Assembly: GCA_021775915.1 (NCBI GenBank)
Contig: JAJFGW010000037.1
Location: 1-64,000, forward strand
Source: Alphaproteobacteria bacterium
Lineage (GTDB): Bacteria > Pseudomonadota > Alphaproteobacteria > Micavibrionales > Micavibrionaceae
Direction of reading: 5' to 3'
Length of the DNA stretch: 64,000 bases
Below the pieces are notes generated by a model. It had not been told where the DNA came from, did no database searches, and saw only the letters and a list, made by a program, of their open reading frames with translations. Made by a program: the position numbers and the translations under genes. Positions 35,844 through 45,590 of this stretch are shown piece by piece. How positions within the stretch are numbered: the first letter of the stretch is position 1; each line of letters opens with the position of its first letter.

Positions 35844-36530
35844 ATGTTTAATCGTTTTCTAATATTGGTCTTTATTTTGATAGCATCCCCTGCTTTTGCC
35901 CAAAGCGAGGCAGAGCAGTTTACAAACCAGTTACACGGCCTTAACCAGACCAAAATCACATTCAGCACGCGCTTTAAAAGCGACCAGGACATATTTTCCA
36001 TGCGCGTCCTTGATGTAAACCGCCAGCTTGTCGGTAGCGTGGAGGATATAAAAATTGATGAAAGCGGCGCGCTTGTAAAACTGATCAGTGAAATTAACAG
36101 GGTCGGGCGCAAAACAAACATCGTGCAGAGCGAGTCTTACGAAGTGACATTTCACGAAGATATAAGCTCTTTTGAAATTCCCCTTGTCTATGATGCCGCG
36201 CAAGATGTCTCGCCGGAAGCGCTGGCGGCCATTACACCTGCGGCGGGCGGCGGCAGTATTTTTAGCCTGCGCGCAATGATCGGCGCCGAAGTACATAGCC
36301 GCAGCGGGCGCTGGCTCGGTGTTGTCAAAAATGTCATGTTTGATGAACAAGCACAGGCGGTTAAGGCGCTGGTTATCGAAGATGTGCCGGGCGCGCGGCG
36401 TTACACTGAAATTGCGCTCCCCTTTGATCCGGCGCAAATAAAAATGACATCAGATTATGGCCGGGTAGAATTTCGCATTGAGCCAATAGCGGCCAAAGCC
36501 ATAATCGATTTAGCCAAGAAAAATCGTTAG
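35844..36530 (+). CDS. Secreted PRC-barrel-like protein
   Basis: 228 residues from ATG 35844 (an in-frame GTG at 35835 is also possible). The signal peptide has core FLILVFILIA and ends SPAFA. Two PRC-barrel-like halves are visible: FSMRVLDVNRQLVGSVEDIK (about residues 47-66) and LRAMIGAEVHSRSGRWLGVV (about 150-170) followed by FDEQAQAVKALVIEDV. PRC barrels usually bind partners. The location is periplasmic; its role is unknown. Confidence 0.8.
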   Translation: MFNRFLILVFILIASPAFAQSEAEQFTNQLHGLNQTKITFSTRFKSDQDIFSMRVLDVNRQLVGSVEDIKIDESGALVKLISEINRVGRKTNIVQSESYEVTFHEDISSFEIPLVYDAAQDVSPEALAAITPAAGGGSIFSLRAMIGAEVHSRSGRWLGVVKNVMFDEQAQAVKALVIEDVPGARRYTEIALPFDPAQIKMTSDYGRVEFRIEPIAAKAIIDLAKKNR

Positions 36531-36568
36531 GGCTTAAGCGTATAGCATCTAAATAAGGAACAACTTTC

Positions 36569-37768
36569 ATGCCAAAACCAATTAAAAATCTTAATAAGCT
36601 GCCACCATATTTATTCACTGAACTTGATCGTAAAGTAGATGCGGCCAGAGCAAAAGGCGTTGATGTTATTCATCTTGGTGTAGGCGATCCCGATTTACCA
36701 ACGCCGGAACCAATTGTAGAAGAAATGCGCAGAGCTATCTCTGACCCTACCACTCACAACTATTCCTCCTACATGGGAACGGGTGAATATCGCGCAGCGG
36801 CATCAGACTGGATGAAGTCCCGTTTCGGCGTAGAGGTTGATCCGGCGACCGAGGTTTTGACTTTGATAGGTTCAAAAGAAGGGCTGGCTCATATGATTAT
36901 GGCCTATATTGATGAAGGCGATGTCGTGCTCTACCCTTCTCCGTCCTATCCGGTTTACCGGAATTATACGCTATTATGCGGCGGCGACCCCGTTTCTATG
37001 CCACTAACAGTGGATAATGATTTTCTGCCGGATTTAGGGGCCATTCCAGCAGAAACGGCGGCACGCGCAAAACTGATGTTTTTAAATTATCCAAACAACC
37101 CGACAGGCGCGATAGCGCCAGAAAGCTTTATCCGTGATGCTATAGAGTTTTGCCAAAAACATGACATTCTACTCTGTCATGACAACGCCTATTCTGAAAT
37201 GACTTTCGATGGCTATCGTGCACCCAGCTTTCTAAGCGTGCCGGGAGCAAAAGATGTTTGTGTTGAATTTTTTAGCACAAGCAAAATGTATAACATGACA
37301 GGCTGGCGTATCGGGTTTGCTGCCGGGAATGCCGCAGGCATTAAAGCACTCGGAACGGTAAAAGATAATACGGACAGCTCAGCTTTTAAGGCAATCCAGC
37401 GCGCCGCCGCTGTTGGTTACAAACGCTCGGATGAATTAACATCCGGCCTGAACGACATTTACGGCAAGCGGCAAAAAATATTTGTAGAAGGTCTGAATGC
37501 GCTGGGATGGAATTTTCACCCCCCTGCCGCGACCTTTTATTTATGGGTTCCTGTTCCTGCCGGTATCAAAAGCGAAGATTTTGCAGCGCTCCTGCTTGAA
37601 AAATGCGGCATTATTGTTCCGCCCGGTAGCGCTTACGGCCCGGAAGGAGAAGGATTTTTCCGTATTGCCCTGACCACCAATGAAAAGCGCCTGCGTGAAG
37701 CATTAAAAAGAATGGAGCAAGAAAAAATCAGGTTTGATATGCTGAGTAGCGAAGCAGTGGCCGCCTGA
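36569..37768 (+). CDS. PLP-dependent class I/II aminotransferase, LL-diaminopimelate-type
   Basis: 399 residues, fold type I. The PLP lysine is Lys239 in FSTSKMYNMTGWRIGFAAG, the NYPNNPTGA and CHDNAYSEM segments bind cofactor and substrate, and a conserved Arg lies in GFFRIALTT. The N-terminus (LPPYLFTELDRK, IHLGVGDPDLPTP) resembles the DapL-like family that makes LL-diaminopimelate for peptidoglycan and lysine. Aspartate or alanine aminotransferase activity cannot be ruled out. The following gene is a FemAB-like peptidoglycan-type transferase, which weakly supports DapL. Confidence 0.83.
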   Translation: MPKPIKNLNKLPPYLFTELDRKVDAARAKGVDVIHLGVGDPDLPTPEPIVEEMRRAISDPTTHNYSSYMGTGEYRAAASDWMKSRFGVEVDPATEVLTLIGSKEGLAHMIMAYIDEGDVVLYPSPSYPVYRNYTLLCGGDPVSMPLTVDNDFLPDLGAIPAETAARAKLMFLNYPNNPTGAIAPESFIRDAIEFCQKHDILLCHDNAYSEMTFDGYRAPSFLSVPGAKDVCVEFFSTSKMYNMTGWRIGFAAGNAAGIKALGTVKDNTDSSAFKAIQRAAAVGYKRSDELTSGLNDIYGKRQKIFVEGLNALGWNFHPPAATFYLWVPVPAGIKSEDFAALLLEKCGIIVPPGSAYGPEGEGFFRIALTTNEKRLREALKRMEQEKIRFDMLSSEAVAA

Positions 37769-37780
37769 GGAAATAACCAT

Positions 37781-38722
37781 ATGAATTGTACTATTCAATG
37801 GAACAGCCTTTCCCTTGAAGAATGGGAAGATAGGTTTAGCCGCATCAGGCAAGCCAATCTATTACAATCCTACCAATATGCGCAGGCCATATGTCCACTC
37901 AATCACCAAAAAGCGCGCTGGGGTCTTATAAAAATAGACGGACAAGAAGCCGGGCTGGTGCAAATTCTTGAAGCGGGTATCCTCAATAACGCAATCCATG
38001 GAATCGTACTGGATCGCGGACCGCTCTGGTTCGAAGGATTTGGACAAAAAGAACACATAGAAACGTTTTTTACAGCTTTTAACAAAGAATTCCCTCGTCG
38101 ATTCGGGCGCAGGCGTAGATTGCTCCCCGAAATTGAGAATGACAACAAAATATCTTTCAAAGATATGGGTTACAAAAGCCTTGAAAAGCCGGGCTATCAA
38201 ACGATTTGGCTGGATTTAACGCAAAACCCGGAAACCTTGAAAAGCGGCCTAAAACCAAACTGGCGCAACAGGCTCAGTAAGGCAGAACGCAGCAACTTAA
38301 CCGTACAATGGGATGATAGCTGTGAAAATTTATCGTGGCTGTTAACGAATTATAAACTAGATCAGGCGACAAAGGGGTATGACGGGCCTTCCGCAAAGCT
38401 TGTACAGCACCTCGCAAAAGCTTTCGCAAAACAGGACCGTTTACTGATTGGCCGCGCTACTCTGGACAATCAGGCTGTGGCTGCTATCTTAATATTATGC
38501 CACGGAACGAGCGCCACCTATCAGGTAGGCTTTAGTTTCGAAGATGGCAGAAAGGCCGCAGCGCATAATTTACTTCTCTGGCAGGCGGTCTGCCATTTAA
38601 AGAAAAAAGGTTTTTATGATTTCGACCTCGGAGGGATCAATGATGATACGGCACAAGGCGTTAAAAAGTTTAAAGAAGGTATGGGCGGGCAAACAGTTAC
38701 CTATGTTGGCCATTATTTTTAG
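37781..38722 (+). CDS. FemAB/GNAT-like aminoacyl or acyl transferase
   Basis: 313 residues. Tandem GNAT-like folds. The hallmark segment LKPNWRNRLSKAER and the C-terminal FYDFDLGGINDDTAQGVKKF with KEGMGGQ are typical of FemAB-type transferases (lipid II interpeptide bridge enzymes and related acyltransferases). The second gene after the aminotransferase, 12 bp apart. Substrate not determinable. Its 3' end contains the start of the next gene. Confidence 0.83.
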   Translation: MNCTIQWNSLSLEEWEDRFSRIRQANLLQSYQYAQAICPLNHQKARWGLIKIDGQEAGLVQILEAGILNNAIHGIVLDRGPLWFEGFGQKEHIETFFTAFNKEFPRRFGRRRRLLPEIENDNKISFKDMGYKSLEKPGYQTIWLDLTQNPETLKSGLKPNWRNRLSKAERSNLTVQWDDSCENLSWLLTNYKLDQATKGYDGPSAKLVQHLAKAFAKQDRLLIGRATLDNQAVAAILILCHGTSATYQVGFSFEDGRKAAAHNLLLWQAVCHLKKKGFYDFDLGGINDDTAQGVKKFKEGMGGQTVTYVGHYF

Positions 38723-39560
38723 TCTGGCCATCGTTCTGGTTACAGGCCTTGGTGCTTCTGCACAAACGACGATACCCGCAAGGCTGGACTCTCACATACA
38801 GACCATGACTTACGAGGTCTATGCTGGCGGCATTAATGCCGTGCAAGCCAAAATGGATGTGTCTTACGCAGAAAAAGAACACTATAGCCTGGAGTTTTTT
38901 GCTGAAACGCAAGGGTTTCTTGGCAAGCTTGTCCCCTGGAGCGGCAAATTTGAAACCCACGGCTGGCGACTAAATGACGGCAGCGAAAGACCGGAACGGC
39001 ACAAATCAACAGCAGTCTGGAAAGAAGAAAAAGACATCAAGGAATATAATTACGGACGGGACGGCAGCTTTAAAGGCCTAAACGAAATGGAAGCCGGTGA
39101 AGAAAAACCTCCAAAACAGCTCGACGATGCCTTAGTGCAAGGTACAACCGACGCTTTAACGGCCATGTTGCAGGTTATGAAATCTGTAGCGGTAGGCGGA
39201 GAATGCAAAGGCAGCGAGGAAGTCTTCGACGGCAAGCGCCGCTTTACACTGGTTTTCAGACATGTAGCAAATGATGAACTGACAGCAAGCCGGTACAATG
39301 TCTATGAAGGCGCTGCGGCCCGGTGCGAAGTTGAAGTCGTGCCAATCACAGGGGCATGGCATAAAAAACCACGCGGCTGGGCCTCCATTCAGGAACAAGG
39401 GCGCGAAAAAGGCAGCCTGCCAACAGTCTGGTTTGCAAAAATAAACGATGAAGGGCCGGCTGTACCCGTAAAAATGCGCGTAAAAACAGATTATGGCACA
39501 ATGTTTATGCATCTAGTCGAGTATAAAAACGGCGATAAAACCATTACCACCAGTCATTGA
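38643..39560 (+). CDS. DUF3108-type periplasmic protein
   Basis: 305 residues. The start at 38643 (or 38640) is chosen because GGAGGG at 38630-38635 is well placed, so the gene begins 80 bp inside the FemAB-like gene. The signal peptide (core LAIIFSLAIVLVTGLG) ends GASAQ. The mature part has TMTYEVYAGGINAVQAKMDV and FETHGWRLNDG, the lipid-barrel-like DUF3108 pattern. Function unknown; probably periplasmic. Confidence 0.8.
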   Translation: MIRHKALKSLKKVWAGKQLPMLAIIFSLAIVLVTGLGASAQTTIPARLDSHIQTMTYEVYAGGINAVQAKMDVSYAEKEHYSLEFFAETQGFLGKLVPWSGKFETHGWRLNDGSERPERHKSTAVWKEEKDIKEYNYGRDGSFKGLNEMEAGEEKPPKQLDDALVQGTTDALTAMLQVMKSVAVGGECKGSEEVFDGKRRFTLVFRHVANDELTASRYNVYEGAAARCEVEVVPITGAWHKKPRGWASIQEQGREKGSLPTVWFAKINDEGPAVPVKMRVKTDYGTMFMHLVEYKNGDKTITTSH

Positions 39561-39626
39561 TTTGCTGTAACACAGCGAAACATGATGTGACTTGTTTTTT
39601 AGGTTGAATTGGTCAGAATACACAGC

Positions 39627-40979
39627 ATGAACGATAAAAAATCATTAGCTTGTATTATATTAGCCGCAGGACGTGGATCACGAATGAAATCCACGCTGCC
39701 CAAGGCCCTGCACAAGCTGGCCGGACGCCCCTTAATAAACCGAGTCATTGATAGTGTTACGCCGCTAGGCCCTCAAAAAATTATTGTTGTTATCAGCCCC
39801 CCTTCTAGACAAGGAGGGCAGGACATAGCGCAAGAGGTTGCGCCGCACGAAACCGTAATACAGGAAAGCCCGCGCGGCACAGGCGATGCGGTCAAAGCCG
39901 CCCTTGCAACGCTAGAGGATTTTAACGGCGATGTTTTGATTCTACTCGGCGATATGCCGCTCATTTCCACAGAAACACTGCAAGCCCTTATTGACGAGCG
40001 TTATCAAGACACAAAAACGGGCATATCCGTTCTGGGTGCTAAATTTGATAAGCCGCCCGCCTTTGGACGTTTGTTGCTTGGCACCGATGGTGCCCTTTCA
40101 AAAATCGTTGAAGACAAAGATTGCAACGCCGACCAGCGCAGCATCAAACTATGCAATATGGGCGCTTTTTGTGTTGATGGGATAGAATTACCAAAATGGG
40201 CCGCGCGCCTTGAAAACAATAATGCGGCAGGTGAATTTTATATCACCGACCTTGTTGAAATTGCCGCAAAGGATAACGTAAAATCACATACTTATATCAC
40301 GCATAATCAGGACGAAATCCGCGGCGTTAATGCCCGCGCCGATTTGGCAGAGCTTGAAAATATTGTGCAGGAAAAATTACGAGCACAGGCCATGGAAAAC
40401 GGCGCCACGCTAATCGATCCTGCCAGTGTTTATTTTAGCTGGGACACGGAACTTGGTACCGATGTCGTGATTGAACCAAATGTATTTTTTGGCCCCGGCG
40501 TAAAAATTGCCGACAACGTGCATATCAAAGCTTTTTCACATATCGAAGACTCGACCATCAAGGCTGGCGCGCACATTGGGCCCTTTGCACGATTGCGTCA
40601 AAAAACAACTTTGGAAGAAGACGTGCGGATTGGCACTTTTGTTGAAGTGAATAAATCTACAATTGGTCGCGGCACCAAGGCCATGCATCAAACATATCTC
40701 GGTATGGCAACCATTGGAGAGAGCTGCAATATTGGTGCCGGCACGATCACTTGTAATTATGACGGTGTTAACAAGCACGAAACGGCATTGGGTAATAATG
40801 TTTTCATCGGGTCCAATAGCAATCTGGTAGCACCTGTAACGATCCATGACGATGCTTTTGTCGCTGCAGGTAGCACAATAACGAAAGACGTGCCAGCGGG
40901 TGCGCTAGCTGTAGCGCGCGCAAAATCACTAATTAAGAATGGCTGGGCAACAGCACGCAGGAAAAAGAAGTCCGCATGA
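39627..40979 (+). CDS. glmU: Bifunctional GlcNAc-1-P uridyltransferase / glucosamine-1-P acetyltransferase
   Basis: 450 residues from ATG 39627, chosen over an upstream in-frame TTG (39609). The pyrophosphorylase domain starts LACIILAAGRGSRMKSTLPK and includes VLILLGDMPLI. The C-terminal left-handed beta-helix has repeating hexapeptides (IGAGTITCNYDGVNKHET, VFIGSNSNLVAPV). It makes UDP-GlcNAc for peptidoglycan and LPS. It forms an operon with glmS through the intervening secreted protein gene. Confidence 0.97.
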   Translation: MNDKKSLACIILAAGRGSRMKSTLPKALHKLAGRPLINRVIDSVTPLGPQKIIVVISPPSRQGGQDIAQEVAPHETVIQESPRGTGDAVKAALATLEDFNGDVLILLGDMPLISTETLQALIDERYQDTKTGISVLGAKFDKPPAFGRLLLGTDGALSKIVEDKDCNADQRSIKLCNMGAFCVDGIELPKWAARLENNNAAGEFYITDLVEIAAKDNVKSHTYITHNQDEIRGVNARADLAELENIVQEKLRAQAMENGATLIDPASVYFSWDTELGTDVVIEPNVFFGPGVKIADNVHIKAFSHIEDSTIKAGAHIGPFARLRQKTTLEEDVRIGTFVEVNKSTIGRGTKAMHQTYLGMATIGESCNIGAGTITCNYDGVNKHETALGNNVFIGSNSNLVAPVTIHDDAFVAAGSTITKDVPAGALAVARAKSLIKNGWATARRKKKSA

Positions 40980-41428
40980 AATATTTAGTCATTCTCTTAG
41001 TGCTCTTGACTGTCTTAGTGGTTCAAAAATCTGCCTGGGCCTGTACCTGCGAAGAGATGACGCAAGAGCGCAGCCTTGAAGTCATAGAAAATGCCGCATT
41101 TATTTTTGAAGGGCGCATTGTCATGCTAGAGACCAAAGAGCAGCCCACCGAGAATTTCAATTATGAAAGCGCATTACCAATAAAAGAAAACCCTCTTTAT
41201 TCAAAAGCGCGCCTTAAAATTATTGGCCTTTATAAAGGGACGCCAGAGAGCGAGCGCCTTACTGCCTATATAGATACGGCGACAAGCTGCGGTTATTATT
41301 TTGAAACAAGCGATGTCAGCTTCTTTGTTTTGAACCGCCAGGATGGTGTACTGGTACAAACAGATTTGTGCAATACACCTTTGCCTGAACATTGGGAAGA
41401 CCTGCAAACCGGAAAATTTAAGGAATAA
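40976..41428 (+). CDS. Secreted TIMP/NTR-like protein
   Basis: 150 residues. The signal peptide (core LVILLVLLTVLVV) ends SAWA and is followed at once by CTCEEM. An N-terminal Cys-x-Cys at the mature terminus, then VIENAAFIFEGRIV and later ATSCGYYFE and TDLCNTP, is the pattern of bacterial tissue-inhibitor-of-metalloproteinase-like (NTR, OB-fold) proteins. Its first four bases overlap glmU and its stop is 3 bp before glmS. Whether it inhibits a protease is unknown. Confidence 0.72.
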   Translation: MKYLVILLVLLTVLVVQKSAWACTCEEMTQERSLEVIENAAFIFEGRIVMLETKEQPTENFNYESALPIKENPLYSKARLKIIGLYKGTPESERLTAYIDTATSCGYYFETSDVSFFVLNRQDGVLVQTDLCNTPLPEHWEDLQTGKFKE

Positions 41429-41431
41429 CTT

Positions 41432-43261
41432 ATGTGCGGCATAATTGGAATCGTTGGTGAAAAAGAGGCAACACCGCTTTTAGTCGAAGGACTTAAACGG
41501 CTTGAATATCGCGGCTACGATTCATCTGGAATTGCCACACTTTCAAACGGCCACATCACGCGCTGCCGTGCCAAAGGCAAACTGGCTAATCTGGAAAAAA
41601 AGCTCGAAAAAAAATCTTTAGAAGGCACCACCGGAATTGGTCACACCCGCTGGGCCACACACGGTGCACCGACCGAAGATAATGCTCACCCGCATGCCAC
41701 AGAAAAAGTAGCGGTCGTTCATAATGGTATTATCGAGAATTACGCAACGCTAAAAGCCGAGCTTGAAAAACTGCAGTGCCGCTTTGAAACCGATACCGAT
41801 ACAGAAGTCATTGCGCACTTAATAACGCATTATCTCAAGCAGGGCATGTCCCCGCAGGACGCGGCAAATACAGCGCTCGACCGCCTTGAAGGTGCTTTTT
41901 CCCTCGCGATTATTTTTGCCGGAGAGCACGATCTTCTCATTGGCGCACGCCATGGTACGCCCCTTGCCATCGGTTACGGCGAAGGTGAAATGTATCTTGC
42001 TTCTGACTCTTATGCCCTTGCGCCTCTGACTAAAAAAATATGTTTTCTGGAAGATGGCGACCGGGTAGAGGTCAGGCGACAAAGTGCAAAAATTTATACA
42101 AATGATAACAAACCGGTTACGCGCGAAATTCGTATTACCGCGCAAAGTGGTGCCAACACAGGAAAAGGCGCCTACAGTCACTTCATGCTCAAGGAAATTC
42201 ACGAACAGCCCGCCGTGATCGGCGATACGCTGAACAGCTTTATTAATCCATCAACGGGGAAAATTCATATCCCGGAAGAAATTTTAACAGCTTTGAAAAA
42301 GACACCGCGGCTTACATTAATTGCCTGCGGTACAGCTTTTTACGCTTGCCAGGTCGCCAAATACTGGTTCGAGCAAATTGCCCGGGTGCCGTGCGAAATT
42401 GATGTTGCTTCAGAATTCAGATACCGCGAAGCGCCTATGCCCAAGGGCGGCGTTGCGCTGTTTGTTTCACAAAGCGGGGAAACACTCGATACGCTAGAAG
42501 CTCTGCGCTATTGCAAGAAACAGGACCAAACGATTTTATCGATTGTAAACACAATCGAAAGTACGATTGAGCGTGAATCTGATATGGTTTTGCACACGCT
42601 GGCCGGACCTGAAATCGCCGTAGCCTCAACCAAGGCGACAACATGCCAAATGGCAACGCTCGCCTGTCTTGCTCTGGCAACAGCAAAAATAAACGGTTCT
42701 ATTAATGCGAAACAGGAACAGGAGATGACAATGGCATTACGCCACATCCCTGCAACTGCCGCCAAAATTATAAGCGATGACAGCGCCATTAAAGAAATCG
42801 CACAAGATATTGGGAAAGCCGCTTACGTACTTTATCTAGGACGCGGGTCATTATTTCCCGTTGCCATGGAGGGCGCTTTAAAGCTCAAGGAAGTTTCCTA
42901 TATTTATGCCGAAGGGTACGCTGCCGGAGAGATGAAACACGGCCCGATTGCGCTCATTGACGAAAATGTTCCCATCGTTGCACTTTCACCGGGAAGCGAC
43001 CCGTTATTTGAAAAAACAGCCTCCAACATACAGGAAGCCGTGGCCCGTGGCGGAAAAGTCCTTTTGATTTCTGACGCAGAAGGAGCCGGTAAATTATCCA
43101 AGCTTACAAAATGGAATGTTGAACTGGGCCATGTGCACCCGTTTGTGATGCCAATATTATACACCATTCCGGTACAGCTTCTGGCTTATTACGTCGCCAT
43201 CACCAAAGGCACAGATGTAGACCAGCCACGCAATCTGGCGAAGTCTGTAACGGTTGAGTAG
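41432..43261 (+). CDS. glmS: Glutamine-fructose-6-phosphate transaminase GlmS
   Basis: 609 residues. It starts MCGIIGIVGE with the catalytic Cys2 of the glutaminase domain, then GHTRWATHGAPTEDNAHPH. Two SIS sugar-isomerase domains follow (LIACGTAFYACQVAKYWFE, VSQSGETLDTLEALR), and it ends AKSVTVE as in all GlmS. It makes glucosamine-6-phosphate for the UDP-GlcNAc pathway, which GlmU completes. Confidence 0.98.
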   Translation: MCGIIGIVGEKEATPLLVEGLKRLEYRGYDSSGIATLSNGHITRCRAKGKLANLEKKLEKKSLEGTTGIGHTRWATHGAPTEDNAHPHATEKVAVVHNGIIENYATLKAELEKLQCRFETDTDTEVIAHLITHYLKQGMSPQDAANTALDRLEGAFSLAIIFAGEHDLLIGARHGTPLAIGYGEGEMYLASDSYALAPLTKKICFLEDGDRVEVRRQSAKIYTNDNKPVTREIRITAQSGANTGKGAYSHFMLKEIHEQPAVIGDTLNSFINPSTGKIHIPEEILTALKKTPRLTLIACGTAFYACQVAKYWFEQIARVPCEIDVASEFRYREAPMPKGGVALFVSQSGETLDTLEALRYCKKQDQTILSIVNTIESTIERESDMVLHTLAGPEIAVASTKATTCQMATLACLALATAKINGSINAKQEQEMTMALRHIPATAAKIISDDSAIKEIAQDIGKAAYVLYLGRGSLFPVAMEGALKLKEVSYIYAEGYAAGEMKHGPIALIDENVPIVALSPGSDPLFEKTASNIQEAVARGGKVLLISDAEGAGKLSKLTKWNVELGHVHPFVMPILYTIPVQLLAYYVAITKGTDVDQPRNLAKSVTVE

Positions 43262-43276
43262 TGACGAGAGGTTTTC

Positions 43277-43816
43277 CTATGTTACCGCCCTTGCAGCCAT
43301 ACCGGGCGGTAATATCTTAAATACCCGCTGGTCGTCTCTGCAAACAGGGTTTTTAACCTGCGGCCAGACCTTCGCCATTATTTTTTCAGCATTACCCTGT
43401 GTCTTCTGCACCAGATCATTAGCATCCTGGTATTCCGGCAAGCCGAGCTTTTCGATTATGGCAGAGAGCATCCGGTCGCTTTTTACCAAAACATCATAAA
43501 ATTTCTTTATGAATGACGGTATCATTTTTAATATCTTTTCAATTTTCGTAAGCATGCCTTCTGAAACGAAAGAACCATCAAAGCTTTCTATAGCAGCCCG
43601 CCAAAACTCTTCATACTGTCCAATTTCTTCGCTTATGTTTTTTTCATTCGCCGCCTTCTGGCTTTGATCTAGTTCCTTGAAACTTTGTTGCGTTGCTGTT
43701 TGCGCATGTTCCAATTTTCTTCTAACAGCTTCCCTATGCATCACATGGTATTCACATGACTTTTCCATAGTTTCTACCGCTTTGTCAGCACTTGCTGTTC
43801 CTGATTTTTTTGACAT
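43277..43816 (-). CDS. Helical soluble protein, unknown
   Basis: 179 residues, no signal peptide. Mostly charged helix, with two coiled-coil-like parts (MHREAVRRKLEHAQTATQQS, then SQKAANEKNISEEIGQYEEF) and a hydrophobic segment (LKMIPSFIKKFYDVL). It lies convergent to glmS. No family recognised. Confidence 0.65.
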   Translation of the reverse strand: MSKKSGTASADKAVETMEKSCEYHVMHREAVRRKLEHAQTATQQSFKELDQSQKAANEKNISEEIGQYEEFWRAAIESFDGSFVSEGMLTKIEKILKMIPSFIKKFYDVLVKSDRMLSAIIEKLGLPEYQDANDLVQKTQGNAEKIMAKVWPQVKNPVCRDDQRVFKILPPGMAARAVT

Positions 43817-44211
43817 AACGCTACCCTTTCTGCTATTCTTCTGGCACTCAATTTTAAGTTACATTTTTTATATCTATGCATAAGTATAATTGTAAATTCT
43901 ATTTATTAGAATTTTATTAAGTTATCGCAAAATAAAAGGCATAAAAGCTATTATATCAAAGGACATTAAATCACTTTAAAATTGTAATACCATTTTAAAA
44001 TGCAGAGCATTATGCAAAAAACAGGGAAATTATAGTAACGCGCTGCTTAAACAGTATCCAGGAAAATGGGATTCATATATTTAAAACAAAGCACTGGGAG
44101 CCACACGCCAATTGAAGCTCAAGCCTAATAAGAGCGAGAAAGAGCGCGTAAATGCTACGGCTTCAAGCTACCCCCCCAAAGTAAACAAGGCTCTCACAGT
44201 GGAGTAAAACC
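43817..44211. other. 395-bp AT-rich gap
   Basis: No reading frame worth calling. An 8-bp AT-rich inverted repeat (AAATTCTA at 43894-43901, TAGAATTT at 43907-43914) lies about 80 bp upstream of the 43816 start. The rest shows no tRNA-like or terminator-like structure. Confidence 0.5.
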
Positions 44212-44763
44212 CTAGCCTATTTTTTGCCTAAGCATATGCCCGACACGCATTTCGATCGCGTGGTGAATCAAATTTATAAAAACCTGCGGATCTTGTTTCA
44301 CATTAACTGTATTGTTCTTAATTTCCTCGACGCGTAAATGGGCAATCTCCAGCACCGCCCGCGCCAGTTTTTCATTACTTGCACCCGGCGCGGTTTCAAT
44401 TTCGCACGGGGCATTAAAGTTTCTGAATTTTTGCAAGACCAGCTTGCGTTCTTCCTCGCGGAATTTCAGGATCAGCACATTGTTAGTGTTGCCATCGATA
44501 TTAAAGCGCCCTAGCTGCGAATCCAGTTTAGGCAGCAACAAAGGATAATCACCCGGCTTTTTCGTGCGCTCCGGCACAGTGCCATAGCCCAGCTCTATAA
44601 CATGCTCACAGCCCTTTTTACCGGCAAGAACCGTATAGCGTGCCATAGCCGCCGTTTGCCCCGCCCTTTTACCGCCTGCTGTAATCACTTCACCCTTCTC
44701 CAGGGGAAACAAATCACAAAATTTTTCCTGTGAAAGCGTTAAATCTGCCAATAAAAGCGCCAT
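44212..44763 (-). CDS. Soluble protein of unknown function
   Basis: 183 residues, no signal peptide. Patterned strands and helices (RYTVLAGKKGCEHVIELGYG, NVLILKFREEERKLVLQKF), then an Ala-rich helix KLARAVLEIAHLRVEEI. No enzyme motif recognised. It stands alone on the minus strand before the FYDLN gene. Confidence 0.7.
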   Translation of the reverse strand: MALLLADLTLSQEKFCDLFPLEKGEVITAGGKRAGQTAAMARYTVLAGKKGCEHVIELGYGTVPERTKKPGDYPLLLPKLDSQLGRFNIDGNTNNVLILKFREEERKLVLQKFRNFNAPCEIETAPGASNEKLARAVLEIAHLRVEEIKNNTVNVKQDPQVFINLIHHAIEMRVGHMLRQKIG

Positions 44764-44864
44764 ATCAAACTATCCTTATATTAAAGTTATTATCCATAAT
44801 ATAAAATTTTAGCGTTTACCGGGTTAATAAAAGGTTAGAGTGTAAAAAAAACCAATTACTTCAA

Positions 44865-44900
44865 ACAAATACGCCCCCTGATAACAGAGGGCGTATTTGT
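44865..44900 (-). terminator. Hairpin terminator downstream of the FYDLN gene
   Basis: A perfect 12-bp stem, ACAAATACGCCC (44865-44876) with GGGCGTATTTGT (44889-44900), around a 12-base loop. It lies about 45 bp after the stop of the TIGR02300 gene on the minus strand. The T tract that follows is short, with a longer T run about 20 bases further, so termination is likely but not certain. Confidence 0.65.
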
Positions 44901-44944
44901 TAAAATAAACATTTTATCGGCTTAACCAGACTAAAAAAAGCGCC

Positions 44945-45412
44945 CTAACTTTTTTTCGCATCATCTTCGTCTTCTTCGACGGCACCGTCCGGCCCTTCAG
45001 CTTCAAGCTCATCTTCCAGCGATGTATTATCATCCGGGTCGTCCAAATCATCATCAGAATCACTATCCAGATCAATTTTACCGAGCGTCTCTTCTTCATC
45101 ACCATCAGACTCTTCCAAATCCTTGGCATCATCAAGGCTGATCACCATTTTTTCAGCCTCGTCCTCTTCATCATCCTGCTCTTCTGCAGCCGCAACCTTG
45201 GTTTTTGCGGTTTTTTTAACCTGGCCTTCATCTTCATCGTCAACAGCTGCAGATCGGCCGCGCCGGGTTTTAACCTTAACCTTACCCGTAAATTCAGCGT
45301 CACAACCCGGACAAGTAATTGGACGATTATTAAAATCGTAAAACCGCACCCCGCAACTTGTACAAATGCGTTTCATTCCTCTTTTATCAGCAACTTTTTT
45401 AGCAACGGCCAC
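44945..45412 (-). CDS. TIGR02300 family (FYDLN acid) protein
   Basis: 155 residues. It has a zinc-ribbon-like N-terminus: KRICTSCGVRFYDFNNRPIT followed by CPGC. Then a basic linker and a C-terminal half that is almost entirely Asp/Glu. The family is found largely in alphaproteobacteria and its function is not known. The CxxC pairs suggest zinc binding. Confidence 0.93.
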   Translation of the reverse strand: MAVAKKVADKRGMKRICTSCGVRFYDFNNRPITCPGCDAEFTGKVKVKTRRGRSAAVDDEDEGQVKKTAKTKVAAAEEQDDEEDEAEKMVISLDDAKDLEESDGDEEETLGKIDLDSDSDDDLDDPDDNTSLEDELEAEGPDGAVEEDEDDAKKS

Positions 45413-45590
45413 TATATTTCTCCATTTTCAGATTACTTAAAGCCAACACAGTAAATCATTTGTCCTATTTTCCAGCACTTGTCAAAGAAAAACACACCAA
45501 GCTTAGACCTTGCATGGAAAGACGTAGATTATTACGCCATATGAATATAGAGTGAAAGACTGTTTTTAAACGCTATTCTGGAGGTTTTTA

